A stretch of DNA of 64,000 nucleotides from Nevskia soli DSM 19509 (GTDB lineage: Bacteria; Pseudomonadota; Gammaproteobacteria; Nevskiales; Nevskiaceae), in assembly GCF_000711955.1 (NCBI RefSeq), contig NZ_KL543999.1, forward strand, positions 62,001-126,000, written 5' to 3'. The translations under genes and the position numbers were made by a program. This document shows, piece by piece, positions 34,512 to 43,660 of this stretch. How positions within the stretch are numbered: position 1 is the first letter of the stretch; each line of letters starts with the position of its first letter. Below the pieces are notes generated by a model. The model made no database searches. It had not been told where the DNA came from and was given only the letters and a program-made list of their open reading frames with translations.

Positions 34512-35210
34512 CTAACGATACGTGAACAGGTCCGGGTCCTGCATCACTTCGAGATGGGCCGTTTCGTTGAACCGTTGCAGGATCAGGCCGCGCTTGCCCA
34601 GCTTGAATGTGTGCACCGAGGCATTGAGGATTTCCCAGTTGAGGTGGAAAGCCTTGTCGGCGTCGAGATTCAGTGCCGCGCGCAGCGCTGCGGTAATGAC
34701 GCCTCCGGAGGTAAAGGCGACGACCCGCTTGGCCCCGCTGTCGGCGATGCGCCGCAGACCGTCCATGCAGCGTGCCTGGAAAGCCTCCCAGCTTTCGTCG
34801 ATGGGCGCCGCGCCTTTGCGCTCGCCGATCCAGCAGGCAATGATCAGGTCGAACAGGCGCTGGAAGGCGTCGTGGTCATTGAACAGGGTCCTGGGATCGA
34901 CCTGGAACCGGGGGTGTTCCTTGGCTACCAGCGGCAGGTAGGCGCGGATCAACTGGGTGTGGTCGAATTCGTTGAAGGCGGTGTCGATCGCCACCGCGGT
35001 ATCCGGTGCGTCCATCGCCCCGAAGGCGCGGGTTGCCGTCAGTTTCTGGCGCTCCATGCCGCCGCTCCAGGCGGCATCGAAGCGGCGCCCGCAACGTTGC
35101 CAGTACTCTCCCAGCAGCACGCCCTGGCGTTCGCCGAGGGCGGACAGCTCATCGTAATTGCGGGCGCCGAACGAAGCCTGGCCGTGGCGCACCAGGACCA
35201 GGCTGGTCAC
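34512..35210 (-). CDS. Histidine phosphatase family protein
   Basis: A 232-residue histidine phosphatase (phosphoglycerate-mutase fold). The phospho-acceptor motif is VLVRHGQASF (Arg8, His9). The second conserved His is in VVAFTSGGVITAAL, where the usual SHGG reads TSGG; this deviation weakens the second catalytic His. It has no signal peptide. The function could be a phosphatase on small metabolites or proteins. Neighbours give no guide. The family is clear; activity is less certain because of the changed second motif. Confidence 0.87.
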   Translation of the reverse strand: MTSLVLVRHGQASFGARNYDELSALGERQGVLLGEYWQRCGRRFDAAWSGGMERQKLTATRAFGAMDAPDTAVAIDTAFNEFDHTQLIRAYLPLVAKEHPRFQVDPRTLFNDHDAFQRLFDLIIACWIGERKGAAPIDESWEAFQARCMDGLRRIADSGAKRVVAFTSGGVITAALRAALNLDADKAFHLNWEILNASVHTFKLGKRGLILQRFNETAHLEVMQDPDLFTYR

Positions 35211-35232
35211 GTGCGGAAGTACTCCGCGCCGC

Positions 35233-36258
35233 TCAGTGCACGTACACCGGGCCGTGCAGGCCGGTGCCCAGGGTCTTTCCCGACAGGCCGGCCAGTTCCG
35301 GCGCCAGGATCAGGGTGTAGCGGCCCGGCTTGGTCTTGAAGAGCAGCATGCGCGCGTTCTGCGGGCTGACTTCCCAATGCCCGGCGGCGGGCTTGCCGCT
35401 GCTGTCCAGGATCTGGATGTGGCTGGCAGCCGCGGATACATTGCCGATGTTGTCGGAGAACAGCAGGACGGCGGCTTTTTCGGAAGCGGCTTCACCGGCA
35501 TAGACCAGGTTGAGCTGGCTGTCCTTCTGCTTGTCGAGCGCCGGCCACCAGGTGGTGATGGCATCGGTTGACTGTTCACCCGGACGTGACTTGGCGGTTG
35601 CCTTTGCGGGCGTCGGCGCGGCGTTACTGGATGCGGTTGCGGCCGGTGCGGCGGCGCTGGTGTGCTTGCTCTTCTTCGGTGCGGGCGCGGGGGCGGCCTC
35701 TGCCGGTGCGGCTTCAGCCGTGGCGGCCGGTGCGGGCGCTTCGGCCGGTGCAGCCGCAGCGGCGGGTTCTGCGGCCGGCGCGGCCGCCGGCGCCTGGTCG
35801 GCGCTGCCCGAGCTCGAACTGCCGGCCGCGGCGGTGTCCGTCGTCGCCGGCGCGGTATCCGTGGCGGGCTGTGCGGGCTGGTTGCTCTGCACCACGGAGG
35901 AGGCGACCTGCGTGGCGACCTTGCGGCCGACTTCCTCGGCGATCTTGCGGGCTTCTTCCTCGCTCAGGCCCTGGGCGGGCGCAGCCGGAGCTGCGGCAGC
36001 GGTGGCTGCGGTCTCGGTGGAACCCGCCGGCGGCGGCACCGCAGCTCCGGCGGTCGCAGCGGCAGGCGCCTCCTGGTCTGCAGGAGGTGTGGCGGCAGGA
36101 GCGGGCGTGGCGTCCGCAGTCGTGCTGAAGACCTGGTCGGGGGTGGTGCCGCCAGCGGCCTTCTGTTCCGCCGTGTTGTGCGGCAACAGCAGGTTCAGTC
36201 CGAAATAAACCGCGACCGCGGTGATGACTACGATGATGCCGACACGAGTGAATGTCAT
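35233..36258 (-). CDS. Ala/Pro-rich membrane-anchored envelope protein
   Basis: A 341-residue protein. From the ATG at 36258 it has one N-terminal transmembrane helix (residues about 4-25, VGIIVVITAVAVYFGLNLLL) with no cleavage site. A long disordered, Ala/Pro-rich periplasmic stalk follows (about 30-230, with one amphipathic EEEARKIAEEVGRKVATQV segment). The compact C-terminal domain of about 110 residues (STDAITTWWPALDKQ ... LNLVYAGEAASEKAAVLLFSD ... LHGPVYVH) looks like a beta-sandwich. No family is recognised. A stalk of this kind would project the domain towards the wall or outer membrane. GC-rich repeats make the middle region evolutionarily fluid. Confidence 0.75.
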   Translation of the reverse strand: MTFTRVGIIVVITAVAVYFGLNLLLPHNTAEQKAAGGTTPDQVFSTTADATPAPAATPPADQEAPAAATAGAAVPPPAGSTETAATAAAAPAAPAQGLSEEEARKIAEEVGRKVATQVASSVVQSNQPAQPATDTAPATTDTAAAGSSSSGSADQAPAAAPAAEPAAAAAPAEAPAPAATAEAAPAEAAPAPAPKKSKHTSAAAPAATASSNAAPTPAKATAKSRPGEQSTDAITTWWPALDKQKDSQLNLVYAGEAASEKAAVLLFSDNIGNVSAAASHIQILDSSGKPAAGHWEVSPQNARMLLFKTKPGRYTLILAPELAGLSGKTLGTGLHGPVYVH

Positions 36259-36436
36259 TGCAAAAGCCCCCGAAAGCCTGAGTGTCCTGCTACCTGCGTG
36301 GTAGGTTCCCGGCCTGCAGCACCCTGAACACGCGGGCATGCAAAGCACTTGTGCCGACCGGTCGGGCGCGACCACAACACGCGCCCTGCGCCTCCTTTAC
36401 TCGACACCCTGACTTTACCGAAATATCCAGCAAAAA

Positions 36437-36712
36437 TCAGCGACTGGCGGTTTTTTGTTCGACCGGGCGAGCTTGCTGTTGCGCGTGCAGGCGACTCATC
36501 GTCACCGATTTGGCCGTCTGTGCAGCGGTACGCGCCGCCACTTCGGCGACCATTTTTGCCATGCGGTCGCGGGCGGCGATATCGGCCGGACTGCGCTGCA
36601 GGACCGTATGGACGAGTTTTGGCTTGGCGCCGGCGGACGCGACGAGCGCGGTATAACCCGACACAGCGAGGCTGAGGGCGGCGACGATGGCGCCCATAGT
36701 TGTTTTCTTCAT
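36437..36712 (-). CDS. Small exported protein
   Basis: A 91-residue protein with a signal-like N-terminus (MKKTTMGAIVAALSLAVSGY, then ALVASAGA) and a mature part made of charged helices (SPADIAARDRMAKMVAEVAARTAAQTAKSV). GGGAG six bases before the ATG at 36712 fixes the start. No family is recognised. It lies 178 bases upstream of the stalk protein, on the same strand. Confidence 0.65.
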   Translation of the reverse strand: MKKTTMGAIVAALSLAVSGYTALVASAGAKPKLVHTVLQRSPADIAARDRMAKMVAEVAARTAAQTAKSVTMSRLHAQQQARPVEQKTASR

Positions 36713-37098
36713 GGCGACTCCCTGAGAGCGCCCCCAGTCCGGTCTGTGCCGGATGTATCTACTTAGTATCGTCGAAACGCTTGAAGCAAGACATATGCCG
36801 GGGGTGCTGGGCACAGGTCACTCCCGCACTATATAACCGTGGCTGATCAAGGCAACGGGTAAAATTGGCCTCCTATGGCTGCGTAAGGCCTGTTCGCCGG
36901 CAGCTCGAAGCACCTCGATATCCCTTCGCAAGTGCCTGATCCACAGGGACAGTTCGCCTCGGCGCCATGGCGCTGTCGCGCGAGGGGCGAGGCTGCGATA
37001 ATACGCGCCCCCAGGGGGTTGTCGACAGCCGTTTCAGTGCCCATATGGGCTGTCGACAGACCCTTGTCCCCCGAGCCGTTGCAGCCCCCGGAGCACCC
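36713..37098. other. Divergent intergenic region before the fabG-ribA-ABC1 operon
   Basis: About 385 bases between divergent genes, no credible gene. The noticeable element is a pair of TGTCGACA palindromes at 37020-37058. An AT-rich patch CACTATATAACC near 36828-36839 could hold a promoter -10 box, but I see no matching -35. Confidence 0.5.
37020..37058. promoter_or_regulatory. Paired TGTCGACA palindromes, candidate operator
   Basis: TGTCGACAGCC at 37020-37030 and GGCTGTCGACA at 37048-37058 form a perfect 11-bp inverted repeat with a 17-base spacer. Each arm contains the 8-bp palindrome TGTCGACA, so the site offers two equal half-sites about 28 bases apart, right before the fabG-like gene at 37099. 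Regulation is inferred from position. Confidence 0.45.
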
Positions 37099-38529
37099 AT
37101 GTCCGATCGGTACCTCGAATTCGCCAATTCTCCCCTCGGCAAGAGCATCGCCACCGCGCTGGGCCTGCCCGCCGCGCCGCGCCTGCGCCGCGCCAAGTCG
37201 GGCTATGCCGCCAGGCCCCTGGCCGACCGCGCGGTCCTGCTGGGCGGGGGTAGCCATGGTGAGCTCGCAGCGTCGCTGCTGACTGCGCTCGACGGCGCCG
37301 GCGCCACCGTGCAGATCGTCCCCAGCCATCCCGGCCTGCCGCCGATCAAGCACGCCGCCGCGGCTGCCGGCGTCACACTGAAGACCGAGCCGGGCGCGGA
37401 GGAGCGCAACAGCGCCGCCTACGCCCTAGTATTCGACGCCACCGGCGTCAACGGCCCCTCCGGCTTGCGCGAGCTGTACGATTTCTGTCAGCCGCGCGTG
37501 GGCCGCATTCCGGGCAATGGCCGCGTGCTGCTGCTGTCGCGCGCGCCGGCCGAGAACAAGGATGCGGCGGCCCACGCCGCCAGCCAGGCCCTGCGCGGTT
37601 TCGTGCGCTCCCTGGCCAAGGAAGTCGGCAAGAAGGGCATCACCGTCAACCTGCTCGAAGTCGGCGGTGATGCCGACGGCCTGCTGGCCGGGCCGCTGCG
37701 CTTCTTCCTGTCGGAGCATTCCGCCTTCATCACCGGCCAGGTGCTGCCGCTGGGCGCGCCGTTCGCCCCGGCCAAGGCCCTGAAGGAATTCGAAGCCCCG
37801 CTCGCCGGCAAGGTGGCTGTGGTCACCGGTGCCGCGCGCGGCATCGGCGCCGCCATTGCCGCCACCCTGGCGCGCGAGGGCGCCCAGGTGGTCGGCATCG
37901 ACCGGCCGCAGGAAGAGGGCGTGCTGGGCCAGACCCTGGCCGCCTTCAACGGCCTCGGCCTGCCGCTGGACATCACCGCCGCGGACGCTCCGGCGCGCAT
38001 CGCCGAGGAGCTGGAGCGGCGCTTCGGCGGCGCCGATATCGTCGTGCACAACGCCGGCATCACCCGCGACAAGATGCTGAAGAACATGCCTGCCCATTTC
38101 TGGGACCAGGTGCTGGACGTCAACTTCGGCGCCATCCTGCGCATCAACGAGAAGCTGCTCTCCGGCGGCCTCAAGGATGGCGGGCGCCTGGTGTGCATTT
38201 CCTCCATCGGCGGCATCGGCGGCAACGCCGGCCAGACCAACTACGGCTCGACCAAGGCCGGCGTCATCGGCTACGTCGAGGCGCTGGCGGCTGAAATGGC
38301 CCGCCGCGGCGGCGCCATCAACGCGGTGGCCCCGGGCTTCATCGAGACGCAGATGACCGCGGCGATGCCGGCGGTGCCGCGCGAAGTCGGGCGGCGCCTG
38401 TCCTCGCTGGGCCAGGGCGGCCTGCCCATCGACATCGCCGAGGCGGTGACCTTCTTCGCCAGCGCGCATGCCGCCGCCGTCAACGGCCGCACCCTGCGCG
38501 TCTGCGGCCAGAACTTCTTCGGCGCATGA
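37099..38529 (+). CDS. High-molecular-weight FabG-type 3-oxoacyl-ACP/CoA reductase
   Basis: A 476-residue two-domain reductase (HMwFabG). The N-terminal 225 residues form a flavodoxin-like Rossmann domain without catalytic residues. The C-terminal part (about 230-476) is a complete SDR: GKVAVVTGAARGIGAAI, VVHNAGITRDKM, Ser in CISSIGGIGG and Tyr/Lys in NYGSTKAGV. In mycobacterial FabG4 the same layout makes an NADH-dependent 3-oxoacyl-CoA reductase. GGAG five bases before the ATG at 37099 sets the start. The stop overlaps the ribA start (ATGA), so the genes are translationally coupled. Confidence 0.92.
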   Translation: MSDRYLEFANSPLGKSIATALGLPAAPRLRRAKSGYAARPLADRAVLLGGGSHGELAASLLTALDGAGATVQIVPSHPGLPPIKHAAAAAGVTLKTEPGAEERNSAAYALVFDATGVNGPSGLRELYDFCQPRVGRIPGNGRVLLLSRAPAENKDAAAHAASQALRGFVRSLAKEVGKKGITVNLLEVGGDADGLLAGPLRFFLSEHSAFITGQVLPLGAPFAPAKALKEFEAPLAGKVAVVTGAARGIGAAIAATLAREGAQVVGIDRPQEEGVLGQTLAAFNGLGLPLDITAADAPARIAEELERRFGGADIVVHNAGITRDKMLKNMPAHFWDQVLDVNFGAILRINEKLLSGGLKDGGRLVCISSIGGIGGNAGQTNYGSTKAGVIGYVEALAAEMARRGGAINAVAPGFIETQMTAAMPAVPREVGRRLSSLGQGGLPIDIAEAVTFFASAHAAAVNGRTLRVCGQNFFGA

Positions 38530-39188
38530 CTCTTTTGGAAAACCCTGCGAAGACGCTGAAGCACATCGCCACGGCGCAGCTGCCCACGCCGTTCGCGCTG
38601 TTCACGGTGCAGGCCTACAAGTCATCGGACGGCAAGGAACACCTGGCGATGACCCTGGGCGACCTGTCGGGTTCCGGCAAGAAGGATCCCGTAATCCCGG
38701 GCAGGCTGGCGCCGCTGGTGCGGGTGCATTCGGAATGCCTCACCGGCGACGCCCTGTTCTCGCTGCGCTGCGACTGCGGTTTCCAGCTGCGCGCGGCGCT
38801 GGAAGCCATCGCCCGCGAGGGCCGCGGCGCCCTGCTGTACCTGCGCCAGGAAGGGCGCGGCATCGGCCTCGGCAACAAGATCCGCGCCTATGCGCTGCAG
38901 GATCTGGGCGCCGACACGGTGGAAGCCAATCACCAGCTCGGCTTTCCCGCCGACGCGCGCGAGTATGGTTTGGCGGTCCAGTTATTGCGAGAACTGGGAC
39001 TTTGCCGGATCCGCTTGATGACCAACAATCCCGCCAAGCTCGATGCCCTGGTCAAGGACGGCGTGGAAGTGGTCGAGCGGGTCGAGGTGGAGCACGGCCG
39101 CAACCCGCACAACACCGCCTATCTCGATACCAAGATGCAGAAGATGGGGCACCTGCTGCTCGGCGGCAAGGGCGAAAGCAAACCGTGA
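38526..39188 (+). CDS. ribA: GTP cyclohydrolase II
   Basis: A 220-residue enzyme of riboflavin synthesis: GTP to 2,5-diamino-6-ribosylamino-pyrimidinone phosphate plus formate. The zinc site is HSECLTGDALFSLRCDCGFQ (three Cys in the C-x10-C-x-C pattern), the substrate and catalytic motifs are LRQEGRGIGLGNKIRAYALQ and HQLGFPADAREYG, and LMTNNPAKLDAL closes it. It overlaps the fabG-like stop by ATGA and the following kinase by GTGA. No FMN riboswitch precedes it, as expected for an internal operon gene. It is close to the usual RibA length of about 200, with a short N-terminal extension. Confidence 0.95.
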   Translation: MTLLENPAKTLKHIATAQLPTPFALFTVQAYKSSDGKEHLAMTLGDLSGSGKKDPVIPGRLAPLVRVHSECLTGDALFSLRCDCGFQLRAALEAIAREGRGALLYLRQEGRGIGLGNKIRAYALQDLGADTVEANHQLGFPADAREYGLAVQLLRELGLCRIRLMTNNPAKLDALVKDGVEVVERVEVEHGRNPHNTAYLDTKMQKMGHLLLGGKGESKP

Positions 39189-41230
39189 CCCAGCCCGCCG
39201 CGCCCACCGACACGGTTCGCGCGGACCCCCCCGAAAAATCGCGGGGGCTGGTACGGGAACTTGGGGCGCTGGGGCTGTCGACGGTACGCGTGTCGCGCGG
39301 CTTCGTGCCGCTGCTCAAGCTGCTTGCCTCGGAAGAGGATGTCGACCGCGCCCAGCTCGGCCTGGTCATCGACCGCGCCTTTGGCGGCCTCTATCAGCAT
39401 CCGGTGCTGCGCTCCACCGAGCGCATCACCCAGCTGTTGCGCAAGCGGCGCCTCATCCCGGACGAGCAGTCCACCGAAGACCTGATCCGCTTCGTGGTCG
39501 AGCAGGTGGTGGCGCGCAGCCCGGTGCCGGTGCCCGAGGCCCTGGTCAACGAGTTCTGGCAGTTCTTCAACGAATTGTTTTCCGCGCCGGAGCTGAAGGG
39601 CCTGGGCGAGCTGGGCCTGGACATGGTGCGCCTGGTGCTGCGCTCCTACGAGCCGCTGCTGGTCGAAGTCATCAACCTGCTCAAGGCCGGCAAGCGCTTC
39701 AACCAGTGGCAGCTCAACGAGCTGCTCAAGCGCGCCGCGCAGATCAAACATGATGCCGCCATCGTGCGTCGCCAGATCCGCGCCATCCGCTACATCAAGC
39801 CGTTCTTCCAGGCCGATCCCAAGGACTTCGGCGCCCAGGCCAGGATCGTCGCGGCGATGGTCAACGAGTTCGGCCCGTTCTTCGTCAAGCTGGCCCAGGT
39901 CGCCGCCGCCAACGCCGACTTCCTGCCCGATGAAATCGCGCGTGAGCTGGCGGTGTTCCACGAAGACGTCACGCCGATGAACGCGGACGAGGTCAACGCC
40001 GCCTTCATCGAATGCTTCGGCAAGCTGCCGGACAAGCTGTACATGGGCTTCGAGGCGGACAAGCCGCTCAAGTCCGGCTCCATCGGCTCGGTCTACCTGG
40101 CGAAGAAGCCCTTCCTCGAAGGGGGCAGGGAAGTACTGCGGCCGATCATCATCAAGGTCGGCCGCCACAACATCGATCGGGAGTTCGCCATCGGCAAGCT
40201 GGTCATCGGCCTCGCCATCATGTCGAGTCAGTACTGGGCGCCGCACTCCAAGCTGACGCCGTTCCTGCGCGCGCTGCACGAACAGGTCGATGAGTTCGTC
40301 GCCGGCTTCGTCGAGGAGCTGGACTTCGAAGCCGAAGCGCGCAACCACCAGCGTTTCTATCAGCGCAGCCTCAAGGGCCGTCTGTGGCGCGTGCCGGAGT
40401 TGTACGGCAGCAGCCGTCGCATCCTCGAAATGGAATATCTGGGCGATGCCCAGAGCCTGCCGCGGGCCCTGGCGCGGATGCCCAAGCGCGAGCGTCGTCG
40501 CTTCCAGATCAAGCTGGCGGAGCAGCTGCTGTATACCGTGCTCTATCACGCCTTCGCCTTCCGCGAGATGCACGGCGACCTGCATCCGGGCAACGTCATG
40601 GTGGCGCCTGACGGCCGCCTCAACCTGATCGACTGGGGCAACGTCATCGACCTCAACGGCAAGTGGGGCCCGGTGTGGGATTATCTGGCCGGCGCCATCC
40701 TGGCCGATACCGAACTGCTCACCGATGCGCTGATCCGCATCAGCACGCAGCCGGAAGTCGACGCCGCGCGCCGCGAGGAAATCCGCATGGCCCTTGACGA
40801 AACCCTGCGCAAGAAGAACGTCAGCCGCCTGACCCGCGGCAGCTTCATCGCCGAGGTGCGTCGCGGCGGCCTGGCCGGCCTGCACGCGCGTGGCCAGACC
40901 GTGCTGCACCTGATGTCCAACACGCAGCAGGTGGGTCTGGTGCTGAAGCGCGATTACCTGCACCTGTCGCGGGCCCTGTTCGCCCTGGCCGGCAGTATCG
41001 GCACGCTCTACGAGGGCGAGCCGGGCCGGCGCCTGGCCATCGACCTGGCCATCGTCGCCCTGCGCCTGCCCGCCACCTTCAGCAGAGAGGTGTTCGTGCG
41101 CGAACTGAACGCCGTGCGTGGCCGCCTGGCGCGCCGCTTGGTGCCGCCGGTACCCGCCGCTGTGCCGATGCCCCTGCCGCGGCCGCCATTGTCCAAGGCG
41201 CAGCCGGTGCCCGCCCTGATTCCAGGCTGA
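39185..41230 (+). CDS. ABC1/AarF/UbiB-type atypical kinase
   Basis: A 681-residue protein with a helical N-terminal half (about 1-250) and an ABC1/UbiB-like atypical kinase domain. Visible motifs include FVKLAQVAAANADFLPDEIARELAVFHEDV (the KxGQ-like region of the family, here KLAQ), GSIGSVYLAKK (the Ala-rich loop equivalent), FVEELDFEAEARN, EMHGDLHPGNVMV (catalytic HGDxHxxN) and NLIDWGNVIDL (metal Asp). Such kinases act as ATPases in quinone or lipid metabolism. The GTG start at 39185 overlaps the ribA stop (GTGA). The frame is open further upstream, but that stretch overlaps ribA completely. It is longer than UbiB (about 545), so it is probably a paralogue and not UbiB itself. Confidence 0.88.
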   Translation: MTQPAAPTDTVRADPPEKSRGLVRELGALGLSTVRVSRGFVPLLKLLASEEDVDRAQLGLVIDRAFGGLYQHPVLRSTERITQLLRKRRLIPDEQSTEDLIRFVVEQVVARSPVPVPEALVNEFWQFFNELFSAPELKGLGELGLDMVRLVLRSYEPLLVEVINLLKAGKRFNQWQLNELLKRAAQIKHDAAIVRRQIRAIRYIKPFFQADPKDFGAQARIVAAMVNEFGPFFVKLAQVAAANADFLPDEIARELAVFHEDVTPMNADEVNAAFIECFGKLPDKLYMGFEADKPLKSGSIGSVYLAKKPFLEGGREVLRPIIIKVGRHNIDREFAIGKLVIGLAIMSSQYWAPHSKLTPFLRALHEQVDEFVAGFVEELDFEAEARNHQRFYQRSLKGRLWRVPELYGSSRRILEMEYLGDAQSLPRALARMPKRERRRFQIKLAEQLLYTVLYHAFAFREMHGDLHPGNVMVAPDGRLNLIDWGNVIDLNGKWGPVWDYLAGAILADTELLTDALIRISTQPEVDAARREEIRMALDETLRKKNVSRLTRGSFIAEVRRGGLAGLHARGQTVLHLMSNTQQVGLVLKRDYLHLSRALFALAGSIGTLYEGEPGRRLAIDLAIVALRLPATFSREVFVRELNAVRGRLARRLVPPVPAAVPMPLPRPPLSKAQPVPALIPG

Positions 41231-41281
41231 TGCGCTGTATCATCGGCCCGCACACGCTTTCGCCCTGACCAACCCTCATCA

Positions 41282-42295
41282 ATGTTTCTGTATCCGCTTG
41301 TCCGCCCGCTGTTGTTTTCGCTCGACGCCGAGCATGTCCATGAAATGACCGTCGCCTGGCTGTCGCGCCATCCGGACATGGCCGGCATGCTGGCCGGTGG
41401 CACCGTGGAAGATCCGGTACGGTTGATGGGGCTGGAGTTCCGCAACCGCGTGGGCCTCGCGGCCGGCCTGGACAAGAACGGCGAGTGCATCGAGGCTTTC
41501 GATCGCATGGGCTTCGGCTTCATCGAGATCGGCACGGTGACGCCGCGGCCGCAGGCGGGCAATCCGCGTCCGCGCATGTTCCGCCTGCCACATGAACGCG
41601 CCATCATCAACCGCCTCGGCTTCAACAATCAGGGCGTGGATGCACTGGTGGCCCGCGCCACCCGCGCGCGCCGCCGCGCGGTCCTCGGCATCAACATCGG
41701 CAAGAACGCCGACACCCCGATCGAGCGTGCCGAGGACGATTACCTGATCTGCCTGGGCAAGGTCTACCCGGTCGCCGACTACATCACCATCAATATTTCC
41801 TCGCCGAATACCGCCGGCCTGCGCGACCTGCAGCAGTCCGGACGATTCGACCAGCTGCTGCGCAAGCTCACGGACGCGCGCGAGCAGCTCTCCGACCGCC
41901 ACGGCAAGCGCCGACCCTTGTTGATCAAGATCGCGCCCGATATCGATGACGCCCAGCTCATCGATATCGCGCAGACCGCACGGGAACGGGGCATCGATGG
42001 CCTCATCGCCACCAACACTACCATTACGCGCACCGGCGTCGAGCATCGCGCCCTGGCCAAGGAAGCGGGCGGTCTATCCGGCGCGCCGCTGCGGCCACTG
42101 GCCGATCGCGTACTGCGCCGCCTGCGCCAGGCGGTGGGTCCGGATTTTCCCCTGATCGGAGTGGGCGGCATCCTCAGCGGGGCGGATGCCGCGGCGCGCC
42201 GCGAGGCCGGCGCCGATCTGGTGCAGATCTACACCGGCTTCATCTACCGCGGCCCGGGTTTCATCGGCGACTGCGCCCGCGCATTGCGTCGTTAA
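41282..42295 (+). CDS. pyrD: Dihydroorotate dehydrogenase, quinone-linked (class 2)
   Basis: A 337-residue enzyme of pyrimidine synthesis at the inner membrane face, oxidising dihydroorotate with ubiquinone. An N-terminal amphipathic helix pair (FLYPLVRPLLFSLDAEHVHE) is the class 2 membrane and quinone tunnel domain. FMN and substrate motifs are GLAAGLDKNGECIEAF, TPRPQAGNPRPRMFRL, INRLGFNNQG, INISSPNTAGLR with the catalytic Ser, and IGVGGI. It lies 51 bases after the kinase and may be co-transcribed. Motifs and length match the family. Confidence 0.97.
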   Translation: MFLYPLVRPLLFSLDAEHVHEMTVAWLSRHPDMAGMLAGGTVEDPVRLMGLEFRNRVGLAAGLDKNGECIEAFDRMGFGFIEIGTVTPRPQAGNPRPRMFRLPHERAIINRLGFNNQGVDALVARATRARRRAVLGINIGKNADTPIERAEDDYLICLGKVYPVADYITINISSPNTAGLRDLQQSGRFDQLLRKLTDAREQLSDRHGKRRPLLIKIAPDIDDAQLIDIAQTARERGIDGLIATNTTITRTGVEHRALAKEAGGLSGAPLRPLADRVLRRLRQAVGPDFPLIGVGGILSGADAAARREAGADLVQIYTGFIYRGPGFIGDCARALRR

Positions 42296-42426
42296 TCGTT
42301 CATCTACAGGCATTAGGCTCTTTTTACCTGTCATTTACATCGGACGAGTGCGAGGCTCGCGCCGCTTCCGTTAGAATGATGGCGCTGCAGGGAAAAAATC
42401 AGTCCACCGGAGAGGGGAAAAACTAG

Positions 42427-43638
42427 ATGCGTAAGTTACTGTGGGGCTTCTTTGCTGCCGGTGCGCTGTGGGCGCAACAGGCGGCAGCCGTCAATACCGA
42501 TGGCTATGACATTCCGTACGCCACCGGCTCGTTTGTCTACGAACTCAGCGATGGCAGCCGCGATTCCAACAACGGTCTCGGCTTCAACGTCGGCGGCGGC
42601 ATTCCGCTGACCGAGCACGGCGCGGTGGAACTGAATTACTACGGCCTCAGCCGCAAGCGCGACATCGACGGCAACGACGACTACCAGAACGGCGTCTTCG
42701 CCAACTATGTGTACGACTTCGGCCTGTTCGGCTTCAACCAGAAGTACCTGCCGAACTTCAAGCCCTACGTACTGGGCGGCCCGGGCTACGTCCTCGACGA
42801 CGTGCGCGGCTCCAAGCACAACCACTTCGGCCTCGACGCCGGCGCCGGCCTGCTGTTCCCGCTGCATGTCGGCAGCTGGGACTGGGGCTGGGCGGTGCGC
42901 ACCGAAGCCGGCGTGGTCGGCCAGCTCGACAACGGCAAGTCGGTGGACAACCAGAGCACCCTGTGGGACGTCCACTTCACGGTCGGCCTGCAGATCCCGC
43001 TGACCCCGTTCTTCAAGCCGCACCAGTCCGCCACCCCGGTCCAGCCGGAATGCGCCCTGGCCGTGGTCAACCCGGTCACCGGCCGCAAGGACTGCGTGGC
43101 CGACTCCGACGGCGACGGCGTTCCCGACAACCTCGATCAGTGCCCGGGTACACCCGCCGGCACCAAGGTCGACGAGAAGGGCTGCCCGGTCGAGAACGGC
43201 AACGATGCCGACGGCGACGGCGTGACGGATGACGCGGACCAGTGCCCGAACACCCCGGCCGGCGTGCAGGTCGATGCCAAGGGTTGCGCCATCGAGCAGA
43301 CCATCGTGCTGCAGAACGTGAACTTCGAGACCGGCTCCGCCGTGCTCACCGGCCAGGCCACCAAGGTGCTCGACGGCATCGCCTCGGCGCTCAAGGGCCA
43401 GCCGAACATCCACGTCGAGATCAGCGGCCACACCGACAGCACCGGTACCCCGGCGTTCAACCTGGCCCTGTCGCAGCAGCGCGCAGAGTCGGTCCGCCAG
43501 TACCTGATCGGCAAGGGCATCGATGCCGGCCGCATGATGACGCAGGGCTTCGGCGAGACCAAGCCGCTGGTGTCCAACAACAGCGAAGCGGGCCGTGCGC
43601 AGAACCGCCGCGTCGAGTTCAAGATCCTGCTGAACTGA
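42427..43638 (+). CDS. OmpA family outer-membrane protein with thrombospondin type 3 repeats
   Basis: A 403-residue outer-membrane protein. Its Sec signal reads MRKLLWGFFAAGALWAQQ, cleaved after AAA. An eight-strand barrel domain (about 25-200) is followed by a calcium-binding TSP3 linker with two units (DSDGDGVPDNLDQCPGTP and DADGDGVTDDADQCPNTP). The C-terminal OmpA/MotB peptidoglycan-binding domain (about 290-403) contains ISGHTDSTGT and NRRVEF. It ties the outer membrane to the wall and may serve as a porin, as OprF does. GGAGAGGGG precedes the ATG. A good terminator follows. Confidence 0.94.
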   Translation: MRKLLWGFFAAGALWAQQAAAVNTDGYDIPYATGSFVYELSDGSRDSNNGLGFNVGGGIPLTEHGAVELNYYGLSRKRDIDGNDDYQNGVFANYVYDFGLFGFNQKYLPNFKPYVLGGPGYVLDDVRGSKHNHFGLDAGAGLLFPLHVGSWDWGWAVRTEAGVVGQLDNGKSVDNQSTLWDVHFTVGLQIPLTPFFKPHQSATPVQPECALAVVNPVTGRKDCVADSDGDGVPDNLDQCPGTPAGTKVDEKGCPVENGNDADGDGVTDDADQCPNTPAGVQVDAKGCAIEQTIVLQNVNFETGSAVLTGQATKVLDGIASALKGQPNIHVEISGHTDSTGTPAFNLALSQQRAESVRQYLIGKGIDAGRMMTQGFGETKPLVSNNSEAGRAQNRRVEFKILLN

Positions 43639-43660
43639 TCGGCAAGCGGTAAATCAGGGC

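Noticed and set aside
38526..38600. FMN riboswitch before ribA
   Set aside because: ribA starts inside the stop codon of the preceding gene, leaving no leader for a riboswitch.
39185..41230. Assignment as ubiB
   Set aside because: The kinase motifs fit the wider ABC1 family, but the protein is much longer than UbiB, its KxGQ motif is changed and no ubiE or ubiJ lies nearby.
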